NCBI GenBank assembly: GCA_003140855.1
Contig: PLLF01000070.1
Coordinates: forward strand, 1 to 64,000
Direction of reading: 5' to 3'
DNA: 64,000 bases
From: Vulcanimicrobiota bacterium
GTDB lineage: Bacteria > Vulcanimicrobiota > Vulcanimicrobiia > Vulcanimicrobiales > Vulcanimicrobiaceae
This document shows positions 26,250 to 34,407 of this stretch, piece after piece (the stretch's first letter is position 1; each line of letters opens with the position of its first letter). The position numbers and the translations under genes are program-made. Below the pieces are notes generated by a model that saw nothing but the letters and a program-made list of their open reading frames with translations, did not search any database and was not told where the DNA came from.

Positions 26250-27091
26250 ACGCCGCTACGCCCGTAACCGCGGCGCAGGCTAAGCCGCTCACGACTCGCC
26301 GCGTCCTGGTCGGAATTGCGCTCGCAGTTATAGGTTTGGGATCGGTCTTTGAACCGGTTGCGTTTTACATCGTCATTCTGGCTGTAGGCGCGGTCAGCTT
26401 GTACGAACTCGCACGCCTCTGTGAAATAAAGGGAACGCCGCTCGAATATCACGTCGCGATTCCGGGTGTGCTGGCCTACATTTTACTCAGTATATTCGGC
26501 CTGCTTTCGCGCTGGGAAGGCGCGCTGCTGGCATCGGTCGTGCTCGTGGCGTTTTGGCTGGGCATGTATGGCGAACAGAAGGGCTACTTCGCGCGCACCG
26601 CTTACACGCTGCTCGCGGTCTTGTACATCGGAAAGCTGCTGACGTACTTCATTTTCATCCGTCAAGTTCCGTTGATGGGTTTGTATTGGACGCTCTTTGT
26701 GATCGTCCTGATTGCGTTGACGGACATCCTGGCAATGCTCGTCGGATCGTTCATCGGACGGACGAGCCTGACGAAAATTTCGCCGAAAAAGACGGTCGAG
26801 GGTGCGGCCGGAGCGCTCGTGTTGGTGACGGCAATCGGCGCGCTGCTCGGCACGACCCCATACCTGGGGATGCAGTGGTGGCAAGGTGCTGCGCTCGGCG
26901 CGGTCACCTGCCTTGCGGCGCAAGCCGGCGATTTGGTCGAATCGGCGCTCAAGCGTGACGCAGGCGTTAAAGATAGCGGAACCGTGATACAAGGCCACGG
27001 CGGCGTCCTCGATCGCTTTGATTCTTACTTGTTCGGTGGAATGGCATTTTACGGCATGCTGCACATCATAGGGTTGCTTCCCTTTGCGTAA
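26246..27091 (+). CDS. cdsA: Phosphatidate cytidylyltransferase
   Basis: 281 residues, GTG start overlapping uppS (GTGA). It is an integral membrane enzyme with seven or eight helices that makes CDP-diacylglycerol for phospholipids. The C-terminal signature runs SALKRDAGVKDSGTVIQGHG, then GVLDRFDSYLF (about 232-262), containing the metal-binding aspartates. KISPKKTVEGAAGAL is the upstream conserved loop. The product supplies phosphatidylglycerol and related lipids. It overlaps dxr by eight bases. Confidence 0.95.
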   Translation: MNAATPVTAAQAKPLTTRRVLVGIALAVIGLGSVFEPVAFYIVILAVGAVSLYELARLCEIKGTPLEYHVAIPGVLAYILLSIFGLLSRWEGALLASVVLVAFWLGMYGEQKGYFARTAYTLLAVLYIGKLLTYFIFIRQVPLMGLYWTLFVIVLIALTDILAMLVGSFIGRTSLTKISPKKTVEGAAGALVLVTAIGALLGTTPYLGMQWWQGAALGAVTCLAAQAGDLVESALKRDAGVKDSGTVIQGHGGVLDRFDSYLFGGMAFYGMLHIIGLLPFA

Positions 27092-28223
27092 GCGCGTTGC
27101 AATTCTCGGCAGTACGGGATCGATCGGAACGCAGGCGCTCGACGTCATCGCGCGCCATCCGGATCGCTTTACGGTCGCAGGTCTGGCAGCTGGCAAGCAG
27201 ATCGACAAACTCCGCGAACAGGCGGAGCGCTTTGACGTCGAGGTCACTGCGTGCGCAGCTGACGGACCCACGGGATTGCTGCGCGTTGCGGTCGAGTCGA
27301 AGCCCGATATTCTGCTGGCCGCGACCGACGGCTTCGTCTCCTTCGATGCGGTCTTTGCGGCGGTCGAGCGCGGAATCGACGTTGCCCTTGCCAACAAAGA
27401 GCTGATCGTAGGAGCCGGCGAGCTGCTGATGGCGTCGGCGGCGCAGAGCGGATCGCAGATCGTTCCAGTCGATTCCGAACATTCCGCGATCTTCCAGTGC
27501 CTCACCGGTGAAAGCCGCGAGCGGGTGCAGGCGATCGTGCTGACGGCTTCCGGTGGTCCCTTTTGGCGCAAAACCGCGAGCGAGATCGAGAATGCATCGC
27601 TGGAAGCAGCGTTGGCTCATCCGACCTGGCAAATGGGCGTGAAGAATACGGTCGATTCCGCCAGCATGATGAACAAGGGATTGGAAGTGATCGAGGCCAG
27701 CCGGCTTTTCGGCCTGACCGGCGATCGCATCGGTATTCTGGTGCATCCGCAATCGATCGCGCACGGCATCGTAATCTTCACCGACGGAAACGTGAAAATT
27801 CAAGCCGCCCCACCCGATATGAGGCTACCGATCGGCTATGCCTTGGCGTATCCCGATCGCCTCGACGCTTCGGCGGCCGCCGGCGATCCGCTCGCCGCGA
27901 TCGGCGCGCATCCGGAGGCGTCGTCTCTCCGTTACGATTTCGAACGGGCCGATCTCGAACGGTTTCCGTGCGTGCGGCTGGCCTACGAGGCCCTGGCGCT
28001 AGGCGGTACGGTCCCCGCGGCGCTCTCGGCCGCAAACGAAATCGCCGTGGCCGCGTTTGTAGATGGGGAGATTCGCTTCGGTCAGATTCCGGCAGTTATC
28101 GAAGAAGCGCTCTCCGGCGCAACTCCACACGCGGTAAGTTTGAATTCGGTGCGCGACGCCGACCGGAAGGCTCGCGAAGATGCGCGGGCCGCCGTGAACG
28201 CGTTGCGCGGCGTAAAGGTGTAA
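27084..28223 (+). CDS. dxr: 1-deoxy-D-xylulose-5-phosphate reductoisomerase
   Basis: 379 residues from the TTG at 27084. It is the first committed enzyme of the MEP pathway, using NADPH and a divalent metal. The NADPH fold is in VAILGSTGSIGTQALDVI, and LANKELIVGAGEL and VDSEHSAIFQCL carry metal ligands. TASGGPFW, HPTWQMGVKNTVDSASMMNKGLEVIEA and VHPQSIAHGIV complete the active site. The terminal helical domain has AANEIAVAAFVDGEIRFGQIPAVIEEAL. Length and motifs are normal. Confidence 0.97.
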   Translation: MRKRVAILGSTGSIGTQALDVIARHPDRFTVAGLAAGKQIDKLREQAERFDVEVTACAADGPTGLLRVAVESKPDILLAATDGFVSFDAVFAAVERGIDVALANKELIVGAGELLMASAAQSGSQIVPVDSEHSAIFQCLTGESRERVQAIVLTASGGPFWRKTASEIENASLEAALAHPTWQMGVKNTVDSASMMNKGLEVIEASRLFGLTGDRIGILVHPQSIAHGIVIFTDGNVKIQAAPPDMRLPIGYALAYPDRLDASAAAGDPLAAIGAHPEASSLRYDFERADLERFPCVRLAYEALALGGTVPAALSAANEIAVAAFVDGEIRFGQIPAVIEEALSGATPHAVSLNSVRDADRKAREDARAAVNALRGVKV

Positions 28224-28232
28224 CGAAGAGAC

Positions 28233-29366
28233 ATGACGATTCTGGCTGCAATTTCTCTGACGAGCATCGCGAAGATCGCGCTCTTCTTGCTCGTACTTTC
28301 CGTGCTCGTCGTGCTGCACGAATATGGGCACTTCGTGCTCGCGCGTTTGAACAAAGTGCGGGTGCTGGAATTTTCGGTCGGCTTCGGGCCGAAACTTGCA
28401 GGCTGGACGAGCAAACGCTCCGGGACCGCCTATTCGTTGCGGGCGCTTCCGCTTGGCGGATACTGCGCGATGCACGGTGAGGACAACAAGACCTCGGAAG
28501 CGGAATTGCAGCGCGAATTTCGCGAGGATGCGCCGGTTTACGAAGACGACAACTTCCAGGCCAAAAAGCCTTGGACGAGGCTGGCGATCATAGCGGCAGG
28601 TCCGATCGCAAATTTCATTCTCTGCCTCGCGATTCTCTTCGTCAGCGCAATCGCGTTCGGCGTGCAAAGCGACCGCTTTCAACCCCGTATCGGACCGCTC
28701 AGTCCGAACATGCCGGCGCAGCGCGCGGGCATGCATGCGGGCGATCGCATTCTGCAGATCGACGGGCGCTCGATTCAAGGCGGAGATCAGCTCGTGAATA
28801 CCATTCATGCTTCGCTCGGCAAGCCGTTGCGCGTGACGTTCGAGCACAACGGTGAAGTGCGTACGGTAAGCGTCACACCGGCGCGCTGCCCGGCGCCGCA
28901 AGAGAAGCAAGGCTGCTTGGGGTTCCAGCCGGTCGCGATGTTCGAGCGGGTGGGCCTTGCCGACGCCGCTCGCGCGTCGCTTGCGAACTTCGTGTTCATC
29001 GGGCGGCAGACTTTCGGTAGCCTTGCCCTCCTGGTCAGTCATCCACGGCAGTACGGCGGCCAGGTTTCGGGGGTGGTGGGCATGGGCCAGGCGGCGATGT
29101 CGATTCAGGATTTCGGCTGGGGACCATACATGTTTTTCGCGGCGCTTATCTCGTTTGCGCTCGGACTTTTCAACCTGTTGCCCCTGCCGGCGCTCGACGG
29201 GGGGAGGGGCGCCTTCATCATCGCCGAGCTCGTGCGCGGAAAACCCGTCGATCCGGAGAAAGAAGCCCTAGTGCACATCACGGGTTTCGCCGTGCTGATT
29301 GCGCTGTTGCTGGTCATCAACTTCTATAACGTTGTCCAGATCTATCAAGGGAAAGGGCCCTTTTGA
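28233..29366 (+). CDS. rseP: Site-2-type intramembrane zinc metalloprotease (RseP family)
   Basis: 377 residues. The zinc motif is H29-E30-x-x-H33 (VVLHEYGHFVLA) in the first membrane helix. A single PDZ domain (about 155-225, MPAQRAGMHAGDRILQIDGRSI) follows, then NLLPLPALDGGRGAF with the third zinc ligand. The family cuts anti-sigma factors and signal peptides inside the membrane. The anti-sigma protein at 15.5 kb is a conceivable substrate, though no evidence ties them beyond domain logic. Its position between dxr and ispG is the usual one. Confidence 0.95.
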   Translation: MTILAAISLTSIAKIALFLLVLSVLVVLHEYGHFVLARLNKVRVLEFSVGFGPKLAGWTSKRSGTAYSLRALPLGGYCAMHGEDNKTSEAELQREFREDAPVYEDDNFQAKKPWTRLAIIAAGPIANFILCLAILFVSAIAFGVQSDRFQPRIGPLSPNMPAQRAGMHAGDRILQIDGRSIQGGDQLVNTIHASLGKPLRVTFEHNGEVRTVSVTPARCPAPQEKQGCLGFQPVAMFERVGLADAARASLANFVFIGRQTFGSLALLVSHPRQYGGQVSGVVGMGQAAMSIQDFGWGPYMFFAALISFALGLFNLLPLPALDGGRGAFIIAELVRGKPVDPEKEALVHITGFAVLIALLLVINFYNVVQIYQGKGPF

Positions 29367-29375
29367 TTTTTCGGT

Positions 29376-29457
29376 TTAACGGGCGCATCCGCGCTGCGCG
29401 CTCCGCGCCCCCCGTCGGCGAAGCCGCCGAGGCCCCCGGCCTTCGGCCCGCCTGCCA
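29376..29457. repeat. GC-rich hairpin cluster between rseP and ispG
   Basis: The 97-base gap holds several short stems in tandem, including CGGC-GAA-GCCG around 29416 and GGCC-TTC-GGCC around 29438. There is no T-run and no clear -10 box before ispG. The pattern resembles the hairpin cluster upstream of moeB. Confidence 0.45.
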
Positions 29458-29463
29458 ATTACT

Positions 29464-30588
29464 ATGATTCGCCTACGACGTAAGAGTAAGCCGGTATTTC
29501 TACAGAATAAAACCGGCAAGGACGACGCGAAGTCTATTTGGATTGGCGGCGATCATCCGATCGTGGTGCAGACGATGACGACCACGGACACCGCCGACGC
29601 CGACGCGACGCTGGCGCAGATTTACGGTTTGGCCATGGAAGGCGCCGAGGTCGTACGCGTAACGGTTAAAGATCCGCCCGACGCCGCCGCCATGCCGGCA
29701 ATTGTCCAACGTTCACCCGTTCCGATCGTGGCCGACATCCATTTCGATCATCGCATGGCGCTCGCGGCCATCGAGGCCGGCGTCGCGAAATTGCGGCTCA
29801 ACCCGGGCAACATCCGCGATTACAACAAGACCAAGGAAGTCGTTGAGGCCGCGAAAGCACGCGGCATTCCAATTCGTATCGGGGTGAACATGGGCTCCCT
29901 GGCGCCCGATCTCGAGAAGACGCTCGGCCACACGCCCGAAGCGATGGTCGAATCGGCAATGCGCCACGTGGAGATCCTCGAAGGTCTGAATCACAACGAC
30001 ATCGTTATCTCGCTCAAGGCGCACGACGTGACGACCACCGTAGCGGCCTACCGGCTCATGGACAAACGGTTGCGCGAGCGCGATACGCCCTACGCATTGC
30101 ACTTAGGAATTACCGAAGCCGGCTTGCTGCGCGACGGCACGATCAAATCGTCCGTCGGGCTGGGCATCTTGCTGTTCGAAGGCATCGGCGACACGATCCG
30201 CATCTCGCTGGCCGCCGATCCGATCGAGGAAGTTCCGGCCTGCTGGAGTTTACTCAAGGCGCTCGGCCTTCGCGAAAAGGGTTTTGAGATTACGGCTTGT
30301 CCGTCGTGTGGACGCGCCGAGATCAGCGTGCTGGAACTGGGCGAAAGCGTCGAGGCGATCGCTAAGGAATATACTGCGCCGGTGAAAGTCGCCGTGATGG
30401 GCTGCGTCGTAAACGGTCCGGGTGAATCGAAGATGGCCGACGTCGGAGTCGCCGGCGGAAAAGGCAAAGGGGCGATCTATCGCGCGGGCGAGCTCGTCGG
30501 CACCTTTCCTGAAGACCAACTCTTAGGCGCCCTGCGTGCGGAGATCGAGAAAGTGATCCGCGAAAAGTATCCGGAGCATGCGGTATAA
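29464..30588 (+). CDS. ispG: 4-hydroxy-3-methylbut-2-enyl diphosphate synthase (flavodoxin)
   Basis: 374 residues. It is an iron-sulfur enzyme of the MEP pathway acting on methylerythritol cyclodiphosphate. The TIM-barrel part includes IVVQTMTTTDTADADATLAQI, PIVADIHFDHRMAL and KLRLNPGNI. The cluster ligands are in EITACPSCGR and MGCVVNGPGESKMADVG, typical of the two-domain bacterial form without the extra insert. The ATG at 29464 lacks any purine-rich site in the preceding bases. Its 3' end overlaps the next gene by 11 bases. Confidence 0.96.
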   Translation: MIRLRRKSKPVFLQNKTGKDDAKSIWIGGDHPIVVQTMTTTDTADADATLAQIYGLAMEGAEVVRVTVKDPPDAAAMPAIVQRSPVPIVADIHFDHRMALAAIEAGVAKLRLNPGNIRDYNKTKEVVEAAKARGIPIRIGVNMGSLAPDLEKTLGHTPEAMVESAMRHVEILEGLNHNDIVISLKAHDVTTTVAAYRLMDKRLRERDTPYALHLGITEAGLLRDGTIKSSVGLGILLFEGIGDTIRISLAADPIEEVPACWSLLKALGLREKGFEITACPSCGRAEISVLELGESVEAIAKEYTAPVKVAVMGCVVNGPGESKMADVGVAGGKGKGAIYRAGELVGTFPEDQLLGALRAEIEKVIREKYPEHAV

Positions 30589-31033
30589 AGCGCCGGGTCG
30601 CGCTGCCGTAGCCGTCACCGCGGCAATTGCGGTCGCAGCTTCGCTTGCGTTCTCGCTCGCCAAGCCCGTTGAAGTGCGCGTCGACGGACAGCCGATGCTC
30701 ACCGATGTGCCGCCGGTGAGAACCGACGCCGAAACCGTTTTCGTACCGCTACGCGCGCTCAGCGACGCGCTCGGCGCCGAAACGCGCTACGAACAAAAAT
30801 CCGGCGAGATCTTCCTGACTCGCGGCGATCAGCTGTTGCATCTGAAGATCGGCGATCTGCACGCGACATTGAACGGCATGCCCATGACGCTCAAACATGC
30901 GCCCTTCCGCGTGCGCGGCCGCGCGATGATCGGTCTGCGTACGGTTCAGAGCGCTTTCGGCGTGCGCGTCAAGTTCGACAAGACCGCATCGCGCGTCGAC
31001 GTGAACACGCTGGGAACCGCCGCCGCTCCTTAA
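30578..31033 (+). CDS. Secreted protein with copper-amine-oxidase N1-like (stalk) domain
   Basis: 151 residues, ATG at 30578 inside the ispG end. A signal or anchor segment (AAVAVTAAIAVAASLAFSLA) is followed by one copy of the Cu-amine-oxidase N-terminal-like fold: VRVDGQPMLTDVPPVRTDAETVFVPLRALSDALGAET, then MIGLRTVQSAFGVRV. In other bacteria this domain is an extracellular binding module, often repeated in surface proteins, and has no amine-oxidase activity. Here it is alone. Its role beside ispG is unknown. Confidence 0.8.
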   Translation: MRYKAPGRAAVAVTAAIAVAASLAFSLAKPVEVRVDGQPMLTDVPPVRTDAETVFVPLRALSDALGAETRYEQKSGEIFLTRGDQLLHLKIGDLHATLNGMPMTLKHAPFRVRGRAMIGLRTVQSAFGVRVKFDKTASRVDVNTLGTAAAP

Positions 31034-31034
31034 C

Positions 31035-32555
31035 TTAAGGAACTTCCTGTAAGCCCTCCGGTTCGATGACCGGCACGACGTCGTCCGGATTGGACTTGCG
31101 GAAGCCGTAACTGAAGAAGAAGATCAAGCCGACGATCAGTGCGCCGCCAAACCAAACCCACGTTGTCCGAGACAATCCAAATATCGCCAAGAACAGCGAA
31201 CTGACGATGCCCGCCAGCGGGAACCATGGGGAGAACGGTACGCGGAAACTGCGCGGCATGTTGGGATTTCGCTTACGCAAATAGAGCACGCCCGCGCAAA
31301 CTACCGAGAAAGCGATGAGCGTGCCGATATTTACCAAGTTCAGGAGATTGACTAGCGGCACGATTAACGCCAGGATAGCGACCGCGATGCCGGTGCCTAG
31401 TGTCGTGATGATCGGTGTTTTGAAACGTGGATGTACCTTCGCGATCACGGGCGGCAGCATTTTATCGCGAGCCATGACATAAAAAATTCGGGATTGACCG
31501 AGCAGCGACGCCAACGCGACGCTCGTCGTTCCGGCCAGCACTCCGATGGTGATGATCCAACTCAGGAGTGGGATGTGCAAAGGGGCGAGGGCATGGACGA
31601 GCGGATTCTTAATCGGCACGTTCTGCCAAGGCCCAGATCCGACTAAGACCAAAGCGGTAGCGCAATATAATACCGTCCCGATCGCAAGTGCGCCGATAAC
31701 GCCCAGCGGCACGTCGCGCTGCGGGTTCTTGCACTCTTCGGCGGTGGTCGTCGCGGCATCGAATCCGATATAGGCGAAGAACACCCATGCCGAGATCGCG
31801 ATGATGCCGTACGGCTGTGAGGACTCCGCGGCGCCGCCGAAAGGCTGCAGCGCGCCCCACCCTTTCGGATTGAAATTGTGAAAATTGAACGCGTGTACGA
31901 GAAAAATTCCCGCAACGATAAAGACCAACAGTGCTCCAATTTTCAGCACAACGAAGATGTTGTTCGTGGTTGCCGTTTCGCGGATCCCGATCGATAGTAG
32001 AATGCTCAAGAGCAAAATGAAGACCGCGCTCACGATATCATATTGAGAGTGCAGCAAATCCCACCCCCAGAATTGCCACCAGGCGCCATGCATGAGAAAG
32101 TTCGACTGTTGCGCCCAAGCCGGCAGCACCATACCTAAGCTTTTCAAAATGTCTTGAATAGCGGCCGAGAACTGCTGTGCCACGGGAGCCGCGCTGATGC
32201 CATATTCGAAAATCAATGCGAATCCGATGATCCAGGCAAAGAGTTTGCCCATGGTCGCGTAGGCGTACGTGTAGGCGCTTCCGGCCACAGGAACCATGGC
32301 GCCGAGTTCTGCATAACAAAGCGCTGCAAAGAACGATGTCGCTCCCGCCAGCAAATACGAAATGATGACGGCCGGGCCGGCGCCTCGCACGGCAGTTCCG
32401 ACCGTGGTGAAGATGCCGCCGCCGATCATCGTGCCGAGGCCGATCGCGATGAGATCCCTAGCGGTTAGCGCTCGTCGCAAGATCTTGCGCCCGCCCAGCT
32501 CGCGCAGCCGCTCGGCGTTCGTCGTTTGGAAGAGTCGCGACGCGAACGAGCTCAT
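31035..32555 (-). CDS. APC-family amino acid permease
   Basis: 506 residues from the ATG at 32555, which overlaps the upstream stop (ATGA). About 12 membrane helices. The first helix carries GLGTMIGGGIFTTVG, the family substrate-binding motif, followed by GPAVIISYLLAGATSFFAALCYAELG, and FFAYIGFDAATTTAEECKNPQRDVP in helix 6. These are cationic-amino-acid-transporter-type (CAT/YfnA) features. The substrate may be a cationic or neutral amino acid; it cannot be set. It is co-translated with a cobalamin adenosyltransferase. Confidence 0.93.
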   Translation of the reverse strand: MSSFASRLFQTTNAERLRELGGRKILRRALTARDLIAIGLGTMIGGGIFTTVGTAVRGAGPAVIISYLLAGATSFFAALCYAELGAMVPVAGSAYTYAYATMGKLFAWIIGFALIFEYGISAAPVAQQFSAAIQDILKSLGMVLPAWAQQSNFLMHGAWWQFWGWDLLHSQYDIVSAVFILLLSILLSIGIRETATTNNIFVVLKIGALLVFIVAGIFLVHAFNFHNFNPKGWGALQPFGGAAESSQPYGIIAISAWVFFAYIGFDAATTTAEECKNPQRDVPLGVIGALAIGTVLYCATALVLVGSGPWQNVPIKNPLVHALAPLHIPLLSWIITIGVLAGTTSVALASLLGQSRIFYVMARDKMLPPVIAKVHPRFKTPIITTLGTGIAVAILALIVPLVNLLNLVNIGTLIAFSVVCAGVLYLRKRNPNMPRSFRVPFSPWFPLAGIVSSLFLAIFGLSRTTWVWFGGALIVGLIFFFSYGFRKSNPDDVVPVIEPEGLQEVP

Positions 32556-33133
32556 TGGGAATCCGGAGGTTGCGATGCGGCGTTCCATTGCGCTTCCGCG
32601 ACGCCGGCGCGTTTATTGATGGCGCGGGCCCAAACGAAGAGCGCATCGGAAAGGCGATTCAAGAACCCAACGGTCTCGACCGAGATCTCCGGTTCCTGCT
32701 CGCGCAGCGAGATCAGCAGCCGCTCGGCGCGCCGGCATACCGTGCGCGCGTAATGCAGCTGCGCGCCGGCGACGCTTCCGCCGGGCAGGATAAAAGCGTG
32801 GAGCGGCTCGAGCAGAGCCTCGGTTTCGTCGATTGCTCGTTCGAGCGCCGCGATCTGCGATGCGCCAACCAGCGGCATGTCGGGCCAGCGGTGTTTGGAC
32901 GGAGTCGCAAGCTCGGCGCCCAGATTGAAGAGCATGTCTTGCGTCCATGCCAGCCATCCATCGATCCGATCGCCGCGCAGATGGGCTCGCACCACGCCGA
33001 TCGCGCTCGAAAGCTCGTCCACGGTCCCGTACGTTTCAATGCGCGCGCTGTTCTTGGAAACGCGCTCGCCGCCCACGAGTCCGGTGCTGCCGTTGTCGCC
33101 GGAGCGGGTGTAGATGCGCGTTCGCTTCGCCAT
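32552..33133 (-). CDS. PduO-type ATP:cob(I)alamin adenosyltransferase
   Basis: 193 residues from the ATG at 33133, with AAGGAG upstream. It makes adenosylcobalamin from cob(I)alamin and ATP as a trimer. The ATP loop is YTRSGDNGSTGLVGGERVSK, and the conserved C-terminal helices contain ARTVCRRAERLLI and FLNRLSDALFVWAR. A cobalamin user in the window is QueG; adenosylcobalamin enzymes are not seen here. The longer upstream frame is rejected because the motif begins at MAKRTRIYTRSG. Confidence 0.94.
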   Translation of the reverse strand: MAKRTRIYTRSGDNGSTGLVGGERVSKNSARIETYGTVDELSSAIGVVRAHLRGDRIDGWLAWTQDMLFNLGAELATPSKHRWPDMPLVGASQIAALERAIDETEALLEPLHAFILPGGSVAGAQLHYARTVCRRAERLLISLREQEPEISVETVGFLNRLSDALFVWARAINKRAGVAEAQWNAASQPPDSQ

Positions 33134-33213
33134 GCTGCTCCTTGCAACGTTCGCGGTTCCCAGGCCTTTTCGAGAAACGGAACCGCCGCCCGATGGCGAA
33201 CGTATGCCAGGGT

Positions 33214-34407
33214 ATGACCAAAAGAATCGAACGCCGCGCGTTTCTTGCGGCCTGCGCGGCCGCTTCCGCGACCGTGGCCTTGGGCAACGGCATCGCTTAC
33301 GGACAGCAACCCGGATTCGCCGCCGCAAATATTCAGCTCGACCCTTCGACTTCCGGCCGCCGCATGTTGGCGGAATTCATGGGATTGAGCTTCGAGGCTT
33401 CACTTATCCCGGGCAGTGTATTTTTTAACGGCGGCAATCGCGCGCTGATCGATTACGTGCGGGGCCTGGGCGGCCGCGGCATACTCCAATTCGGCGGCGC
33501 CAACCTCGATACGACCGCTTACGCGGCGGCAGATATCGCTAATCTCGCGCAGTTCGCGTCGGCGGTGAATTGGCGCATCGTTCTCGGCTTGAGCATGAGC
33601 GCGCCGGTTTTTAACGTGGCCGATCAAGCCGCCAAAGCCAGCCAAGCGTTGGGAGAGCAGCTTTTGGCGTTCGAGCTCGGCAGCGCGCCGGATCTGCGTT
33701 TCAAAGATTACGGCACATTCTTGTCGGCCTTTCGTGCGCGCGTCGCATCGGTGAGTGCCAACGATCCCGCGGCCATGTACGCCGGCCCGGCAACCGCCGA
33801 GCATGCGGATTGGGCTGCACGGTTTGCGCAAGACGAACGCCCGCAGCTCGTACTGCTCACGCAACAGTACGCCCATACCGGCGGTGAGTCGGCATTGCGC
33901 CTGGGCGTGCGCGATATTCCTAAAACAGCAGCGATGGTAGATTTGCCGTACCGCATCGAGCAGATCGTTTCGAACAGCAATAACGTGGCCAACGCGCTGT
34001 GGGCGCTGGATTTCTCACTCGAGCTCGCGGCTAGCGGAGCCGACGGCGCGAATTTCCACGACGACGCCGATGCGCAGCGCGGCCCGCTGTATCAGGCGCT
34101 GCTGCTCGTCAAGGAATCCGTCAATGCGCGCTTCGTGCCGGTGAAACTGCAAACTGCCAACAGCAATTTCACGGCCTACGCGGTCGAACGCGACGATGGA
34201 ACGCGCGTCGTAACGCTGATCAATCGCGATTCGAACGTGGGAGCTGCGGTCAACTTGAACGCGGGGCGTCCGCCGCGCAATCCGCGCGTCCGGCGGTTGA
34301 CCGCGCTGAGCATGGATACCACGCAAATCAACGTCGTGGATTGGCAGCCCGTGGATCCCGCGACGCTCGAAGTCCCACCGGCGTCGGCTGCGCTCGTCAC
34401 GCTCTAA
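33214..34407 (+). CDS. Tat-exported glycoside hydrolase 79-like protein, probably catalytically altered
   Basis: 397 residues. MTKRIERRAFLAACAAASA has a twin-arginine motif (R-R-A-F-L) and cleavage near YGQQ. The barrel follows GH79 order: AEFMGLSFEASLIPGSVFFNGGNRALIDYVRGLG, ILQFGGANLDT, and NVANALWALDFSLELAASGADGANFHDD, then a C-terminal beta domain (VVTLINRDSNVGA). Where GH79 enzymes have a GNEPD acid/base motif, this protein reads LGSAPD (155-160), so the glutamate is alanine. The nucleophile region (about 248-256) also lacks the usual glutamate-asparagine-serine form. It may be a carbohydrate-binding pseudoenzyme. Confidence 0.7.
   Translation: MTKRIERRAFLAACAAASATVALGNGIAYGQQPGFAAANIQLDPSTSGRRMLAEFMGLSFEASLIPGSVFFNGGNRALIDYVRGLGGRGILQFGGANLDTTAYAAADIANLAQFASAVNWRIVLGLSMSAPVFNVADQAAKASQALGEQLLAFELGSAPDLRFKDYGTFLSAFRARVASVSANDPAAMYAGPATAEHADWAARFAQDERPQLVLLTQQYAHTGGESALRLGVRDIPKTAAMVDLPYRIEQIVSNSNNVANALWALDFSLELAASGADGANFHDDADAQRGPLYQALLLVKESVNARFVPVKLQTANSNFTAYAVERDDGTRVVTLINRDSNVGAAVNLNAGRPPRNPRVRRLTALSMDTTQINVVDWQPVDPATLEVPPASAALVTL

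Noticed and set aside
26483-27571. Long minus-strand ORF opposite cdsA and dxr
   Set aside because: It is antisense to two well-supported genes and has serine/arginine-rich shadow composition.
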